64,000 bases of DNA from Aquatica leii (taxonomy: Eukaryota; Arthropoda; Insecta; Coleoptera; Lampyridae), in NCBI GenBank assembly GCA_035610365.1, contig CM069433.1, forward strand, positions 134,372,545 through 134,436,544, in the 5' to 3' direction. Under the pieces are notes generated by a model. It had not been told where the DNA came from. It worked only from the letters and a program-made list of their open reading frames with translations, and did not search any database. Shown here piece by piece: positions 32,961 to 44,754 of this stretch (its first letter is position 1; the number at the start of each line of letters is the position of its first letter). The position numbers and the translations under genes are program-made.

Positions 32961-35900
32961 ATGTTTATATGTGTCTGGTTCAAATGAATGACACAATACA
33001 AATTCTTTCAATAATGTTTCTAACGTAAGTCTCACCTTCGTTAATATAATAAAACTGTCTGTACTGTTGATGGTTCGTTACATAAATGATTTGGTACCTT
33101 GATTTCAATAATAGCAGATGGTCTTCTGTATCTGTCTGTAGATGATTGAATTATAAATTATACAGATAAAAAGTTTTAAATATATTCAAAGCGCCTTCAA
33201 TTGATATCAGATTTATCAGTCACGATCTATAAATATTATTTCAACTTTTCAACAAATTTTATTTACAGAGGAAACTTTATAGAAAATTAAATACACATTT
33301 TCTTATCTATTTACGAAAAACACAAATACTATTTCTGGTTTTTTACATATAAAAAGCGATAATTGAGTAATAATACATCTTTCAAACTCAAACTAAAATC
33401 CAGAATATTTTGACTAAAATGCAATTATATATTTATTAATTTATTATCGATAATTTAAGTCGCAAAATGTGTTTTAATAAAATAACACATATCTAAATTT
33501 AAACAAAATTTTGAAATACATATATTAATTTTGAAATTACATATATTTTTTTTTATTCATTATTTCTATTTTAATGATAATATATTTTATTAAAAAAAAT
33601 GTGTATGTAATTTATATACTAACATTCTTTGTGATAGTTTTAATAATTATTATTTCAATTTAATACTTCTATACGAATAGATATTTTCCATTTTATAATA
33701 TTTCCGTTCTACTTTTATATCAATTAAAAATTAATTCAATCATATAAGCCTTTCACATTGATGCTCGACTTTTGTGATATTATAAATGTCACTAAACGTG
33801 ATATTAAATTAAATGTCTTTTAAAACGTAACGTTATTCTATATAATGTCAAAAAGTAAGATTTTTACAAAAAGTTATTATTGAATTTTTAAACTTAAAAA
33901 AGTTGAAATGCATTCATGACCTTTAGAATCTTGAAAGGTTTTAAATTTTGAAAACTTTAATAAAAATGAAGTTTAATTAAATTTTGTTTTATGTTTAAAC
34001 GGGCTATAATACAGAAAATAGTAATTAAAGTTTAAATTAAAAACTGCTATTGAATGTTTGTAAATAAAACAAAATGCGTAAAGTAATACACTATTTATTG
34101 TTAATATGTGCTGTATGTATTGTTTAAAATTACAAATTACAATTTTACATAATTTTTTTTGTGCTTGCGTCCGTTTTTATGTATTTTAGGCATCATAACC
34201 CGCCGGAAGATTTACTTTTTCGGCCTAGGCCGGTAAAGTGTAGTGAAATTTTATATTAATCATTAATTAATTAAACGTCATCTGTCATTCTATCAGATTT
34301 TTTAACATAAGCTGTTAAATTTGTTCTTGTTTAGAATAACTCTAACAAATATAATATATTTGCTTATATCTTACAATTGAAACAATAATCTTGACCCATC
34401 CGCTTATTTTATGGTATAAAACGAATTAAAATTTAATCGATAATTATGGCAAGAATCGCTGAGATATGATTGAATTTACGTTTTCCGTAACAAATTCGTA
34501 AGATGTTACACGTTAAGGTTATGAAATTAAATTTTGTAAGGACAGTTATTAAAATTGGCCGATATTACGGCAGCGTACAAATCTAAAGTGAATCGCGAGT
34601 TAAAAGTTACGTTGAAAGTACAAACTTGTATTAACAATTATTAATTTTAGGTACTAATTGACCTGTAAGTCCGAGTAAATTGCGACACAAGAACTAATTT
34701 TTACACAATAATTCAGTAGTATTAATTTAAATGTTAAGTGACTGATTAAATGCCTTACATGACATCAACTTATAGGTTGACATACAAAGTAGCTCATGAT
34801 AGTAATTTTATACGATGTAAGATAATAACGAGGGCCACGATGAGAACTGGCGTTGCCTTAGTAAAGAAAGTAGTACTCTTACTGTAGCATTCCTTAAAGT
34901 GGTGTAGTACTCGATAAGATATTGTATACAGCCTGAAGGTGTAGATACCGGCATATATGTTTGTATCCGGGGTGTTTTTAACCATTCGGTTCACCATTAT
35001 GTTCCTTAATTCTATCTAGTGACAGCGTAGGCCTACCTTACATCAAATATTTGCAAGCAACCTCCAAATTGGAAGAGAGAACAAATTACAGTAAGTAATC
35101 CAGCAAAGAAACGTAGGGAAAGAAAAGGACAGAAAAAAAACACTAAAAAAACAGTGAATTAATATCTTTGGTTACGTCATTTTGTAACCTACCAAAGGTC
35201 CTAATCAGCCCAACAGAAATTCTTGGTTCAACCGTAACGCAATTAAATTATTCCGTTAGTAAATCTAAAAGAACGAACTTAAATCAAACGTAGAATTTAC
35301 AGAAAAATCTTTATCTAAACGACTGTCCAAATTAAGTATGTGCTAATAAGAAATTTAGCCTTGTTGTTTATCAACAAGCTCAGATGAAAGAGAGAACGTG
35401 GACGGCAGAAACTATCCTATCTAAGCGTAATTTTTCACATCAGCATACGCAATTTGGCGGTAAAATGCGGGCTTGCCAACTACACAATATCCATGAAAAC
35501 CATAGATAGAAGAACGTTACATATTAGAAAAACAAAATGCGGATACTAACTAGAAATATAATGTAAGTTGTTTATTCAGCAGGTTTGAGAGTACAATTAA
35601 AAATCCAAAATTAGGTGTTAAAATCAATCTAGTTGCCTTAATGCAACGTTCACATTACATAGTCCAAACCTGATCAATTATCGAAAGTTAGTAAAATCAC
35701 TATAAACATTTAATTAAAATAATAACAACAACAATGCTAAAATTGGAATAGTTGTAGAAAAACTGACAGATTAAATAATTTCTGTGTAAGAAAAGATGTA
35801 CCTATGTATATGACAGTAGATATAATATACATTTAGATACCTATCAAATGCAACAAAATTTAGGTCTAATACTTTATGAATAGAGTTAGTTTTCTTTGGC

Positions 35901-36390
35901 CCACCTGTAATTTAATAGTTACAAATCGTGTAATTCTATAATTTACTAAAAACAAATTTGATTTGAAATTTTTTTAAGTGTAGTGCGAAGATCATTAAAA
36001 ACAGCTTTTTGTTATTTTTAATTTACATACATCAAAATTATGACATCTACAGTTTCAATTGTCATTTGCATAAAGAACAAAGCATAATTATTTTCTTAGT
36101 AAAATTCTTAACCCTTTAAGTAATTTAAAAATAGAAAATTAGTACACTAATTATTTTTATTTAGTCGCATTGCATTTATTCCCATTAGTATTTGAGAAAT
36201 TTACATAGGTACGTTAAAAAATGTACTTTAAATATGTCTCGATTTCACTTTTCGTATTGTTCAATTAATCCATACCAACTTAGCATAATTTACATTATCT
36301 TAGTTTGTTTTAATTTATATTTTTTATTGGATTTACAAAATTTTCCTTTAATTTTTTTTGTCGTTTGTTAATAGCTATATTATCAAAAAC
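32961..36390. other. no gene seen
   Basis: AT-rich throughout. CGGCCTAGGCCG at 34221-34232 is a perfect palindrome in a small GC patch. No protein was recognised. Confidence 0.5.
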
Positions 36391-36422
36391 AAATCGTCAA
36401 TGACAGGTGTCATTGACGATTT
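36391..36422. repeat. perfect 15-bp-arm palindrome
   Basis: AAATCGTCAATGACA, GG, then the exact reverse complement TGTCATTGACGATTT. Confidence 0.9.
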
Positions 36423-37663
36423 TGAAATTACGAATGAATTTTTATTAATGAGCTATTTTATATAGCAACAAATGAAATCGTTAGCAACCACTGATACCGA
36501 TACTGCGCTACTACTCAATATAACAACGGGTTAGTTTGTATGCTTTAGGTTCCTTATTATTTCACAATAACAGAAAAACTTTAAAACCAACTAGTTGGTT
36601 AATCGACGATAAATAATCTCGATAATATTAACGGCATATAGTAATTGTTACCATCTTGTGGGTATCTCATGAACTAATATTCAAGAAACCTATACCGGGT
36701 GTAGAATCGAACAACGCAACATAGCGATTTCAATGCTAAACATTTAATGCCTAATTATTGGCTCCCCTAATTATTTTAGAGGAAAGTGTTATTTAGGTTT
36801 TGTTATGAATAAAAAAAAATTTTGTTTTTAATTTTTGATATTGTGGGTCAGAAAATAATAAAAATAAATAAATGCTAATTTTACAAGAATTAGTTTGCCA
36901 TGAAACAATTAAATAATTATTGTACTTCACCTAGTCTTGTCAAATATGTATTGTAATTTGTTTTTTTTTTATTATTTACAAACAAATTAGGTCACATTAT
37001 CAGAAAACTGAAGAATTATTTTTTAATAAAGATTTTTTGAGAATTATACCAAGTAAAACAATAATTCTAAAGTTATAAATTTTGGACAGTCAGATTGCAA
37101 AATAATATTTATTCAAAAAATAAAAATAGTCATGAAGTTGTAACAATATTCGAAAAATGTGTTTAGTTAAGTTTAACAATTAAATTTTTTTATGAAACGT
37201 AGGCAACGTGTTTTATCTATTTCTTAATAAGTTAATTGTTAAATTTCCTATTATATTGTTTATAACAGGCCAAAAAAAGCAGTGGCTTGTGTACCAGTTT
37301 CGTCATCTTAATCGCGTTTTATCCAAATACAACCATAATATAACCAACAGATGTGTCCATATTTAAACCTTTGAAGGACGGATGGAGGAGAGGAGTAATA
37401 GAGTGGAGAAGGAAATTTCCTACGGAGGACTAAAGTGAGATTTGCACCGCTTTAGAAAACCTTAATTGAGAAATCTATTAGACCTGAAATCATCCTTAAT
37501 GATTTCCGCACGTCTCTACCCATAGAACCCAGATAAAATTGATTTTAGTAAATGTTTAGGAAACAACAATAACAAAACAATCGCTCCAGTTCCACTAATA
37601 TATGATAAATTTAGAAGATAGAATTGATCAATTTAAAAATTACAAAATATTGACTGGCACGAA
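36423..37663. other. no gene seen
   Basis: Mostly AT-rich; 37360-37520 has a purine-rich, more balanced composition but no recognised feature. Confidence 0.45.
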
Positions 37664-38185
37664 TAGTATATTAAAACACAAGTTACAGAATTAATGCGCG
37701 TCAATCATGAGACCGGGTTTCATACACGAGCCGCGCAGCGGTGAGTTTATGAAGCGGTCGTGTGATTGAAACTTATTCTATGACGTCCGCTTTATACTAT
37801 TTTCTCTATTTCGATACAATATTTAATATTTTTCGTATAATTTTAATTTTAAAACAACATTGGGAAACTTTTATATTTTATTGAATTGGCAACACTTACA
37901 CTTTGACATATTGAAATTTATATGTTAACTTAAAATCTCATACAAAATTATCTCTTTATACCTTTGAATTAATAGGACGTTTTTATTTTATCTTTGCATC
38001 AAAATTTTGATTTCAATTGTTAAGTTGAAATAATTTTGATTTCTTTTTCATGCAACGTCAACTTAGGATGTAGAGATACCAACTTTGAAAAAACTAACAT
38101 TACTAAAATTTGTGTAAGAATTTGATAATTCTTACACAGGTTTTAGTGTAAGAATCGTTAATTCTCATGTCAAAATAAAGAAAAA
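37664..38185 (+). repeat. ~0.5-kb repeat family, copy 1 (copy 2 at 42893)
   Basis: It begins TAGTATATTAAAACACAAGT and shares long blocks with 42893-43434 in the same order: ACAAGTTACAGAA, CCGCGCAGCGG, TTTCTCTATTTCGA, TTTCGTATAATTTTAATTTT, ACACTTACACTTTGACATAT, AATTAATAGGACGT and AACGTCAACTTA. Near the start is a hairpin with a CCGC GCA GCGG tip. Near the end is a second hairpin, TGTGTAAGAATT TGAT AATTCTTACACA at 38111-38138. No coding capacity. The family is unknown to me. Confidence 0.8.
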
Positions 38186-38238
38186 AAATTGCAGCTTGAT
38201 ATAGGATTTGCAAAATATTTCATGATCCTAAAACATGA

Positions 38239-38571
38239 AGAGATTCCACAAACAACGAAGTTGACATAGAGTTTTACCACGTTCTTCTGGAAAAAACCTC
38301 AAATGCGGAAATACCTGAAAAAGAAGTTTTTTCCGCAAGCCATATTTATAATATAGTTAATACAGGGTTTTACCACGTTCCTCTGAAATTTCATAAAAAT
38401 CAAATTGCTGAAATAACTTCTGATTTGATTGAAAATACTTCACCTCGACAGGACAACAATTTAAATATTTGTGATATCGTAAACATGCTTATAATTATTG
38501 AATCTAACGTATCTAATGCAACACAAGATATACAAAACTATCCAAAAACACCTAAAAGAAAAGTACGCTAG
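38239..38571 (+). pseudogene. 110-codon stop-free frame, unidentified
   Basis: The frame opens after TGA 38236-38238 and ends at TAG 38569-38571 with no stop between, well beyond chance in this AT content. It lacks an early ATG, so it may be an internal or 5'-truncated coding piece. Two similar segments 96 bp apart, at about 38271 and 38367, encode FYHVLLEKTSN and FYHVPLKFHKN, pointing to an in-frame duplication of 32 codons. The tail is acidic then basic, ending KTPKRKVR. It begins about 50 bp after the end of repeat copy 1. I do not recognise the family. Confidence 0.35.
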
Positions 38572-38745
38572 TAACTGAAAGAAAGCCATTTGTTATAACT
38601 TCTTCCGGATGAAAAAAAATAAAAGACAAACAGGAAAAAAGCGAAAACAGGCTAAATAAAAGCGTAGGAGAATAGGAAATGGACAAGAGAAGCAAAGAAA
38701 ATATTGAAAAAATTGTGAAAAAAATAAAGAAAATGGAATTGAAGA

Positions 38746-38862
38746 AAACTGGTGTGGTCACCACACGACATACTTATAAGGAATGATGAAGGAATGTCTA
38801 CATATTTTTTTGACAGTTATGTTGTCATATGGCAAACTGAGCTTATGCTGTCATATCAACTA
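38746..38862 (+). repeat. dispersed repeat, internally deleted copy
   Basis: It shares the start block ACTGGTGTGGTCACCACACG and GATGAAGGAATGTCTACATA with 18881 and 1318, then jumps to ATGTTGTCATATGGCAAACT, which matches the later part of the 18.9 kb copy. Confidence 0.65.
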
Positions 38863-38884
38863 AACTGTTAATGTTAAATTTTTT

Positions 38885-39434
38885 GAAGTGAAACTTCTTT
38901 ATCGGCGTTGGAAAAAAATTTACCGTCACATTTTTCGGTTACGCGTCACATTTTTCCGTTACGCGCCATTAAGGTTAACCTCAGTTTCTGATTGTAACTA
39001 TCGGTCAATGTATATTTTTATATTTATATTTAATATTTATAATTTTTAATATTTATTATATAATTTATTAAAAACAGTCCTCAAACGTCAACAACAAGAT
39101 CTGGCACTACAATTGATGGAGTTTTTACTCGGTCACTAAATTTCGTGGAATGTAAACCATATATTTCATATTTCAGTTACCATAAGCCATTAATTACAAA
39201 AATATATAATAACGATGACAATGATAGTAATAATTCTATTACAATTAATGAAATGCTGTAATAATCTTAGTAGCAAAAAGTTAAAGTGAAATAATTGTAT
39301 TATTTGTATTCATGTCTATGATAATAAAATCCTTTTGTTTAAACTTTATCTAATTTAACTTTATTTAACCAATTTCTGAAAAGTTGCATGTAGATCATTT
39401 TGCGAAAAATAAGGCCATAAAGAAGTTTCACTTC
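38885..39434. mobile_element. candidate MITE, 18-bp perfect inverted ends
   Basis: GAAGTGAAACTTCTTTAT at 38885-38902 is the exact reverse complement of 39417-39434. The 550-bp interval has no open frame. Just inside the left end, a 20-bp unit CGTCACATTTTTC(G/C)GTTACG is repeated in tandem at 38924-38943 and 38944-38963. No target duplication was established. Confidence 0.5.
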
Positions 39435-39540
39435 TTACGTGTGTACACTAGTACACGCACACATTTTTTTTTATTTTAATAAATTGTTAGGAAGAATTAT
39501 TAATTTGAATAATTTACACGTACAAAATTATATAAGGAAA

Positions 39541-39650
39541 TCTGTTAAAAATGGCGGATACACCTACTTCCGGTATCTTTATAAGATCTATCTTTTGATA
39601 AAGCCGAGAGAATATGAAAAGCCAGCTCCATACCAAAATTCAAGTTACTA
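39541..39650 (-). repeat. dispersed repeat, partner of 1034-1144
   Basis: The reverse complement matches 1034-1144 in the order described there. Confidence 0.7.
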
Positions 39651-42600
39651 GGACTTTTGCATCAAAGCTTATCGTAGGTACATCGTTATACAAACACAGA
39701 CATACACACATACAGACACCCGAATTTTTTTTGTCAAAAATACATTTTTCTGATTTAGGAGACCTTGAAACGGAAAATTACGCAAAAAAAAATTTTGAAA
39801 AAAAATTGTGATCGTTATACTTTCCTTATAGGAAATTAAAAACCAAATAACGGATGCTGAAAATAAAAATAAGCTAAAAGCTAAAGAAATCAAAATATCC
39901 AATGAGACAAAAAAACTAAATGAAATTAACGTAGCGAATTCAGTAAAAAAAACTAACTCAAACCCACAGTTAACATACATTCTAACATAGGACTAACAGA
40001 AGACTAAAAAATCAGTAATATAACCAAAAAACTGTTTAATAAACTTTTCAATGGAGTTTTTTTTAATTGCACATTTAATATCAACAAAAACAAATTTCGA
40101 ATAGATTGCAATAAATTCACAAGAACATATCACGTAAAATGCATAGTGAATAAGAATAAATCTCATTCTAATATTTTTACTTGTATGAAATTCTTAAAAT
40201 ATAAATATTGATTTTTGGTACTATATGAGATAATAGAATAAAACTAGACATAATGACTGAAATATTCTAGGTATTAATTTTTTTCTCTGCCTCTCAAATA
40301 AATGCAAGTGAAAATTGTCTTAAGGGGCCAATAATTGTACAACTTACCCTATTTAAAGCGTTGCATCTTTTTTTAACCTCAAAAATGTTTAACCTTTAAA
40401 ATTTAACTTTGCAAAAACATTAGTTTTATTAAAGCTTTTACTGCATTAAAATGTTTGTACTGAAAAAATACAACATTCTTAATAATAAACAAATGACCAA
40501 TTTAATATGTGTAAAACTCATATTCTTGTGTTATTTTTTCTTATTAATAAAATAATGAATTAAATATTCTTTAGATGTTAGGTAGAGACATCAAATTCAG
40601 TATTTGTTTGTGCATTTTATAAAATTATCATGATGATAAAAATAAATAACAACTTGCATTTTACATGAGTTTTTAAAATTCATTAATCGTTTTCATTACA
40701 TTGATAAACGCAAAAAGATATTTTATGAAAATATATAAAGGGATTAAAGTATTATATCCTCAAAACCGTTTCATTAAAAATGTTCCCTGAAAAGTATTAT
40801 TAATTTTATTTTGATGAACTTACTTAATAAGCAAAATTTATTTAAACCTTTAGTTTAATGTGAGATTTTGTTTTAAATGGGAAGTTTTAATAATAGCAAT
40901 TTGCAAACGATTTCAGCAACTTTATAACAAACAAAAAACTAGTAGATTTTAATTATTGTAGCAATCAACGAAGAAAATTAAATACGTACTAAAAACGACC
41001 AATGAAGATGCACTAATTTAAACAAAGATTTTATTTGTTAACAAAAAATTAAATAAAAAAAACATAGTAAATCATAAATCACAAATACACCAAATAAAAC
41101 TTCTATTAATTTTTTTATTATTAATAATAGAAAACACTGCAGTAGAACTATATAATTTTATTAATTACTTATTAATAAATAACATGTTTAAATAAACCGA
41201 GTATGTTTTCTGACTTGTTAGATTTAGTATGGTTTGTTCATTAAATTAGGATGCCTACATAAGCAAAAAATGTTTCATATTTTACATGTTTGCGTAATAA
41301 ATAAATCCACATTTCCGGAACAAAAAAAATAAATACGACAGACCCAAAATGAACTAATTCATATTTTTAAAATTAATAAATGCAACCGCGTAAAATCGAA
41401 ACTTTTTATTTTTGGTTGTGTAATGTAAAATTTCAATGAATTTAATTATTTAAAAGTTCGTTAACATTTGCACTATTTTACATCTGGAACAAAAATGTTC
41501 ATACATTTTCAATAACATATTTTTAGTAATAAATCAAAATACAGTATGTAAAATACGTAATTGTCAGATAAGAAAAAGTGTTAATGGAAAAATCAGACAT
41601 AATAAATTAAACACACATCACGGCATGTGTTTATATTTATTTATGACTTTTTTTAAATTTATAATAAAAACGTTGAATTGACTGATTTATAGCCTGAAAT
41701 TTATGTAACTAAATTCAACCGATACACAAACTTGAAGGGTACATTTTGATAAACAACATTATAAATTCTATATTAGTTTTAACTTATAAATATAGCTACA
41801 AATTTTGGAAATTATAAAAAGTATGGCATAAGATTTTCATTGAAAAATTAATGTTTTGATTACAAGAAATTTTAATCGGTAAAACGGAAAACTTTTAGTA
41901 TTTGTTTAAATTTGAGTAAAGTTAATTTTTAGTGGCATATTTTAGTCAGACCTGATTACCAACACAGCTTTTGCTGTATTCTATTTTTAATATGTGCAGG
42001 AACCTCCATTTGGCGCTTTTGTCTGATTAAAGATTTTACGTTTAGCATTTTACCCTCTTCAATTAATAAAAAACGTGTTATTGTACCCAAAATCTATACA
42101 CTATGTTTTCGTACTTTTCTATGCTTGTTTTTGTAGTAGTCATCTTAAATTATTTTTTTAAGTTGATATTTATTATGGTTAATTTTACTCTTTTTGTACA
42201 TTTGTTTATTTGCTGCATTATCACTTTAATTTAAATATTAAAGTGTTCTGTTTATACCAAACTGACAAAATATTTTATTAATCCTAAACCGAGAGAATGT
42301 AGGCATTTACATAATTTGGACTTTGCAGGCCTGGCACGTAAAAATCAACTAACTATGCAGTGAATACTTTTTTAATTTAATATTACAAGAAACCAAAGTA
42401 AATTTAGACAAACACTTTACACATATTTCTGCGTAATTGATTGAAACTATAAATTTATAGCTATAGTAAAAAACTAAATTTTTATGAATTTGAGTATTAT
42501 ATAAGACTCATTACATTACAAATGTTACGTTTACATTCAGGATATACTTTTGCGATCAATATTTGAAGAAGACATTGCACATCTTTTTTTCTTAGATTTC

Positions 42601-42892
42601 GTTATAAAAGTTGTAGGATTAGGAATATCAATAAATTGCTTTGTACACTGCTATATCACGCCCTATTTTATGATTAGTACATTTTCTTGCATATGTGTAA
42701 TAGCCAATTCTATTGCCATATTAAATAATCTAAGTTTAATGGTTAAATCTACTCCACATTTTACGTTTGCTATTAGCCAAAAACTTGAAAAGCGTTAGGT
42801 GCAACATGGTTAATATTAGAAAAAAAGTCAAATAAATATTTGTTTTTTGGGTAATTTATTATACTAATATTATTTCAAAAACAAACCAAAAA
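39651..42892. other. 3.2 kb without a recognised gene
   Basis: Strongly AT-rich. Frames that look like small membrane proteins on the minus strand come from A-rich tracts and were not accepted. Confidence 0.5.
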
Positions 42893-43434
42893 ATAGTATA
42901 ATAAAACACAAGTTACAGAACGAATGCGCTTCAATGACGAGACCGAGTTTCATACACAAACCGCGCAGCGGCGAGTGCACGAAACGGTAGATTAATTGAA
43001 ACGTATTTTATGACGTGTGTTTTATACTATGTATTTTCTCTATTTCGACTCAATTTCAATATATTTCGTATAATTTTAATTTTCAAACAACATAAGGAAA
43101 CTTGAGCAATATTTTATTGAATTGGTAACACTTACACTTTGACATATTGAAATTTATGTATGTTAATCTAAAATCTCATATAAAATGATCTCTTTATACC
43201 TTTATAACTAAATAACATTGAATTAATAGGACGTCTTTGTTTTTGATTTTAGCATCTACATTTGAATTGTTAAATTACAATAATTTTGATTTCTTTTTTA
43301 TGTAACGTCAACTTACGATGCAGAAATACCAACTTTGAAAGAACTGACAAAACTAAAATTCGTGTCAGAAATTGCTAATTTTTGCACAGATTTTAGTGCA
43401 AGAATCACTAATTCTTATGTCGAAATAGAGAAGA
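42893..43434 (+). repeat. ~0.5-kb repeat family, copy 2
   Basis: Same block order as 37664-38185. The early hairpin is kept with changed arms (TTCAAT/ATTGAA, ACCG/CGGT, GTTTC/GAAAC around CCGC GCA GCGG). The later hairpin is present but has accumulated mismatches. Confidence 0.8.
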
Positions 43435-43500
43435 ATTCATTATATCTTAATTATGTTTGTTATTTTAAAAATTCAACGCCTCCTTTTTACATTCAAAATA

Positions 43501-43803
43501 TTAACTGTCATTTTTTTTTTGACATATACATATTAATAAAAAAAGCATTTCCTTTCGATGTAAGAACGACTGTACGTTTGCGTCCTGTGAAACATTTATT
43601 TTTAAATACTCGCCTTTATTCAGATTTCTTATTGGGTGCATTGATTTTACTTCATATGTGGTGCTTGTGAGGGTTTCGTTGGGGTAAGAATTCACTTCTA
43701 TTTTTGTGACATGATTTGATTTTCCCGTAATTATTATATTGACTGGGATCACGTGCCTGCGCCTTTTGGAATTATGCATGTCTAGTCTATTAAGTAAATC
43801 CAT
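43501..43803 (-). CDS. hypothetical 100-codon frame, unidentified
   Basis: An ATG-started frame of 100 codons on the minus strand with mixed composition (for example KSNHVTKIEVNSYPNETLTS) and moderate GC, unlike the Phe/Ile/Lys-rich chance frames around it. No signal peptide, membrane segment or known motif. It sits between repeat copy 2 and the solo LTR. It may be a transposon or virus-derived fragment, a host exon, or chance. Confidence 0.2.
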   Translation of the reverse strand: MDLLNRLDMHNSKRRRHVIPVNIIITGKSNHVTKIEVNSYPNETLTSTTYEVKSMHPIRNLNKGEYLKINVSQDANVQSFLHRKEMLFLLICICQKKNDS

Positions 43804-43836
43804 TCAATAATTTAGAACACGTACGATTGTCGACAT

Positions 43837-44750
43837 TGTAACGTGCACATTTTTGCATTATTGAAAACCTCTGTTTTAAGTTAACATTTTTGATTCATTG
43901 CGTACGCGCATGATTCTGACGAGTGCGCATAAGTACTAAGTCATCCTCCTGCATCTTACGTTTCGCAATGAGGCGAAGCGGACATTTTTTGCGTGCTGCA
44001 AAAAGTGGAATTACCACTTATTGAAGTTGTGTTTGTGAATTTTTGCCTTAATGGTGAAAATTATTTAAGCCTGCGTTTCGTTGTAGCACTTGCGTTTCGT
44101 TGTAGCACTTGCGTTTCGTTGTATTTGCAAAAAATGGAAAGATAAAACCCGATAATTCGAAGGGGTAAGTCATTTTTGTTTTGATCCGCATTGTGTAATT
44201 CATCGCAATTTACGTTTTAGTTTTTGTTCTGGATTTTTGTTTTTGTTCTTAAACGATGTTTTTAAGTAAGAAAGTCTTATGAATACGATTTAGCTTTGTA
44301 TGGAAACTACGATCTACGGTTATCAATTTTATTGATTGAAAGGCAAAGTATCAATCAAATCTTCGTAAAAGAATTAAATATACGATTTACGGAAATTGCA
44401 TCATATTGCATCATTTCAATGAGTCACATGATGACCACACCCAAAATAGAAGCTGCGTAATTCGTAAGTGATAAAAACCTTCAAGGACACGTAGGTAAAT
44501 AATCTGTAATTACTAGTTTTAAGTTAAGTTTTGTTTTTGGTTTCAATAATTAACCCGTAGATAAAAAATATTGTGGCGTCCAATTTATAAAACTTTTGTG
44601 TTTATCAAGTTACGACTCTAATTTAATAAATATGAAAATTTCTCATTGCTCTTATGTAGTTTGTTTTTAATGTGTGTTTTGAATAAATATTTTTGTGAGC
44701 TGGCTGGTTCATTAATTCATTTATTTGTTATGCTTTTGAGGAACGTTACA
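43837..44750. mobile_element. solo LTR with 4-bp target duplication
   Basis: The segment starts TGTAACG and ends CGTTACA, a perfect 7-bp inverted terminus with TG..CA ends, and is flanked on both sides by ACAT (43833-43836 and 44751-44754). Its length of 914 bp, an internal AATAAA near 44680 and the 4-bp duplication fit a Ty3/gypsy-type LTR left after recombination. It differs from the LTRs at 47.7 and 54.95 kb. It contains a triple tandem repeat at 44071-44124. Confidence 0.75.
44071..44124. repeat. three tandem copies of a 19-bp unit
   Basis: CTTGCGTTTCGTTGTAGCA (first copy lacking one T, last copy partial) is repeated three times inside the solo LTR. Confidence 0.85.
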
Positions 44751-44754
44751 ACAT

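Noticed and set aside
38552..38764. 70-codon minus-strand frame rich in Phe, Ser and Leu
   Set aside because: Same cause: the complement of a purine-rich tract.
39669..39980. 103-codon minus-strand frame resembling a membrane protein
   Set aside because: Its Phe/Leu/Ile-rich product comes from the complement of A-rich tracts; no start context or motif.
44071..44124. Three tandem 19-bp units considered as a CRISPR-like array
   Set aside because: The units are directly adjacent with no spacers, inside an LTR of a eukaryotic genome.
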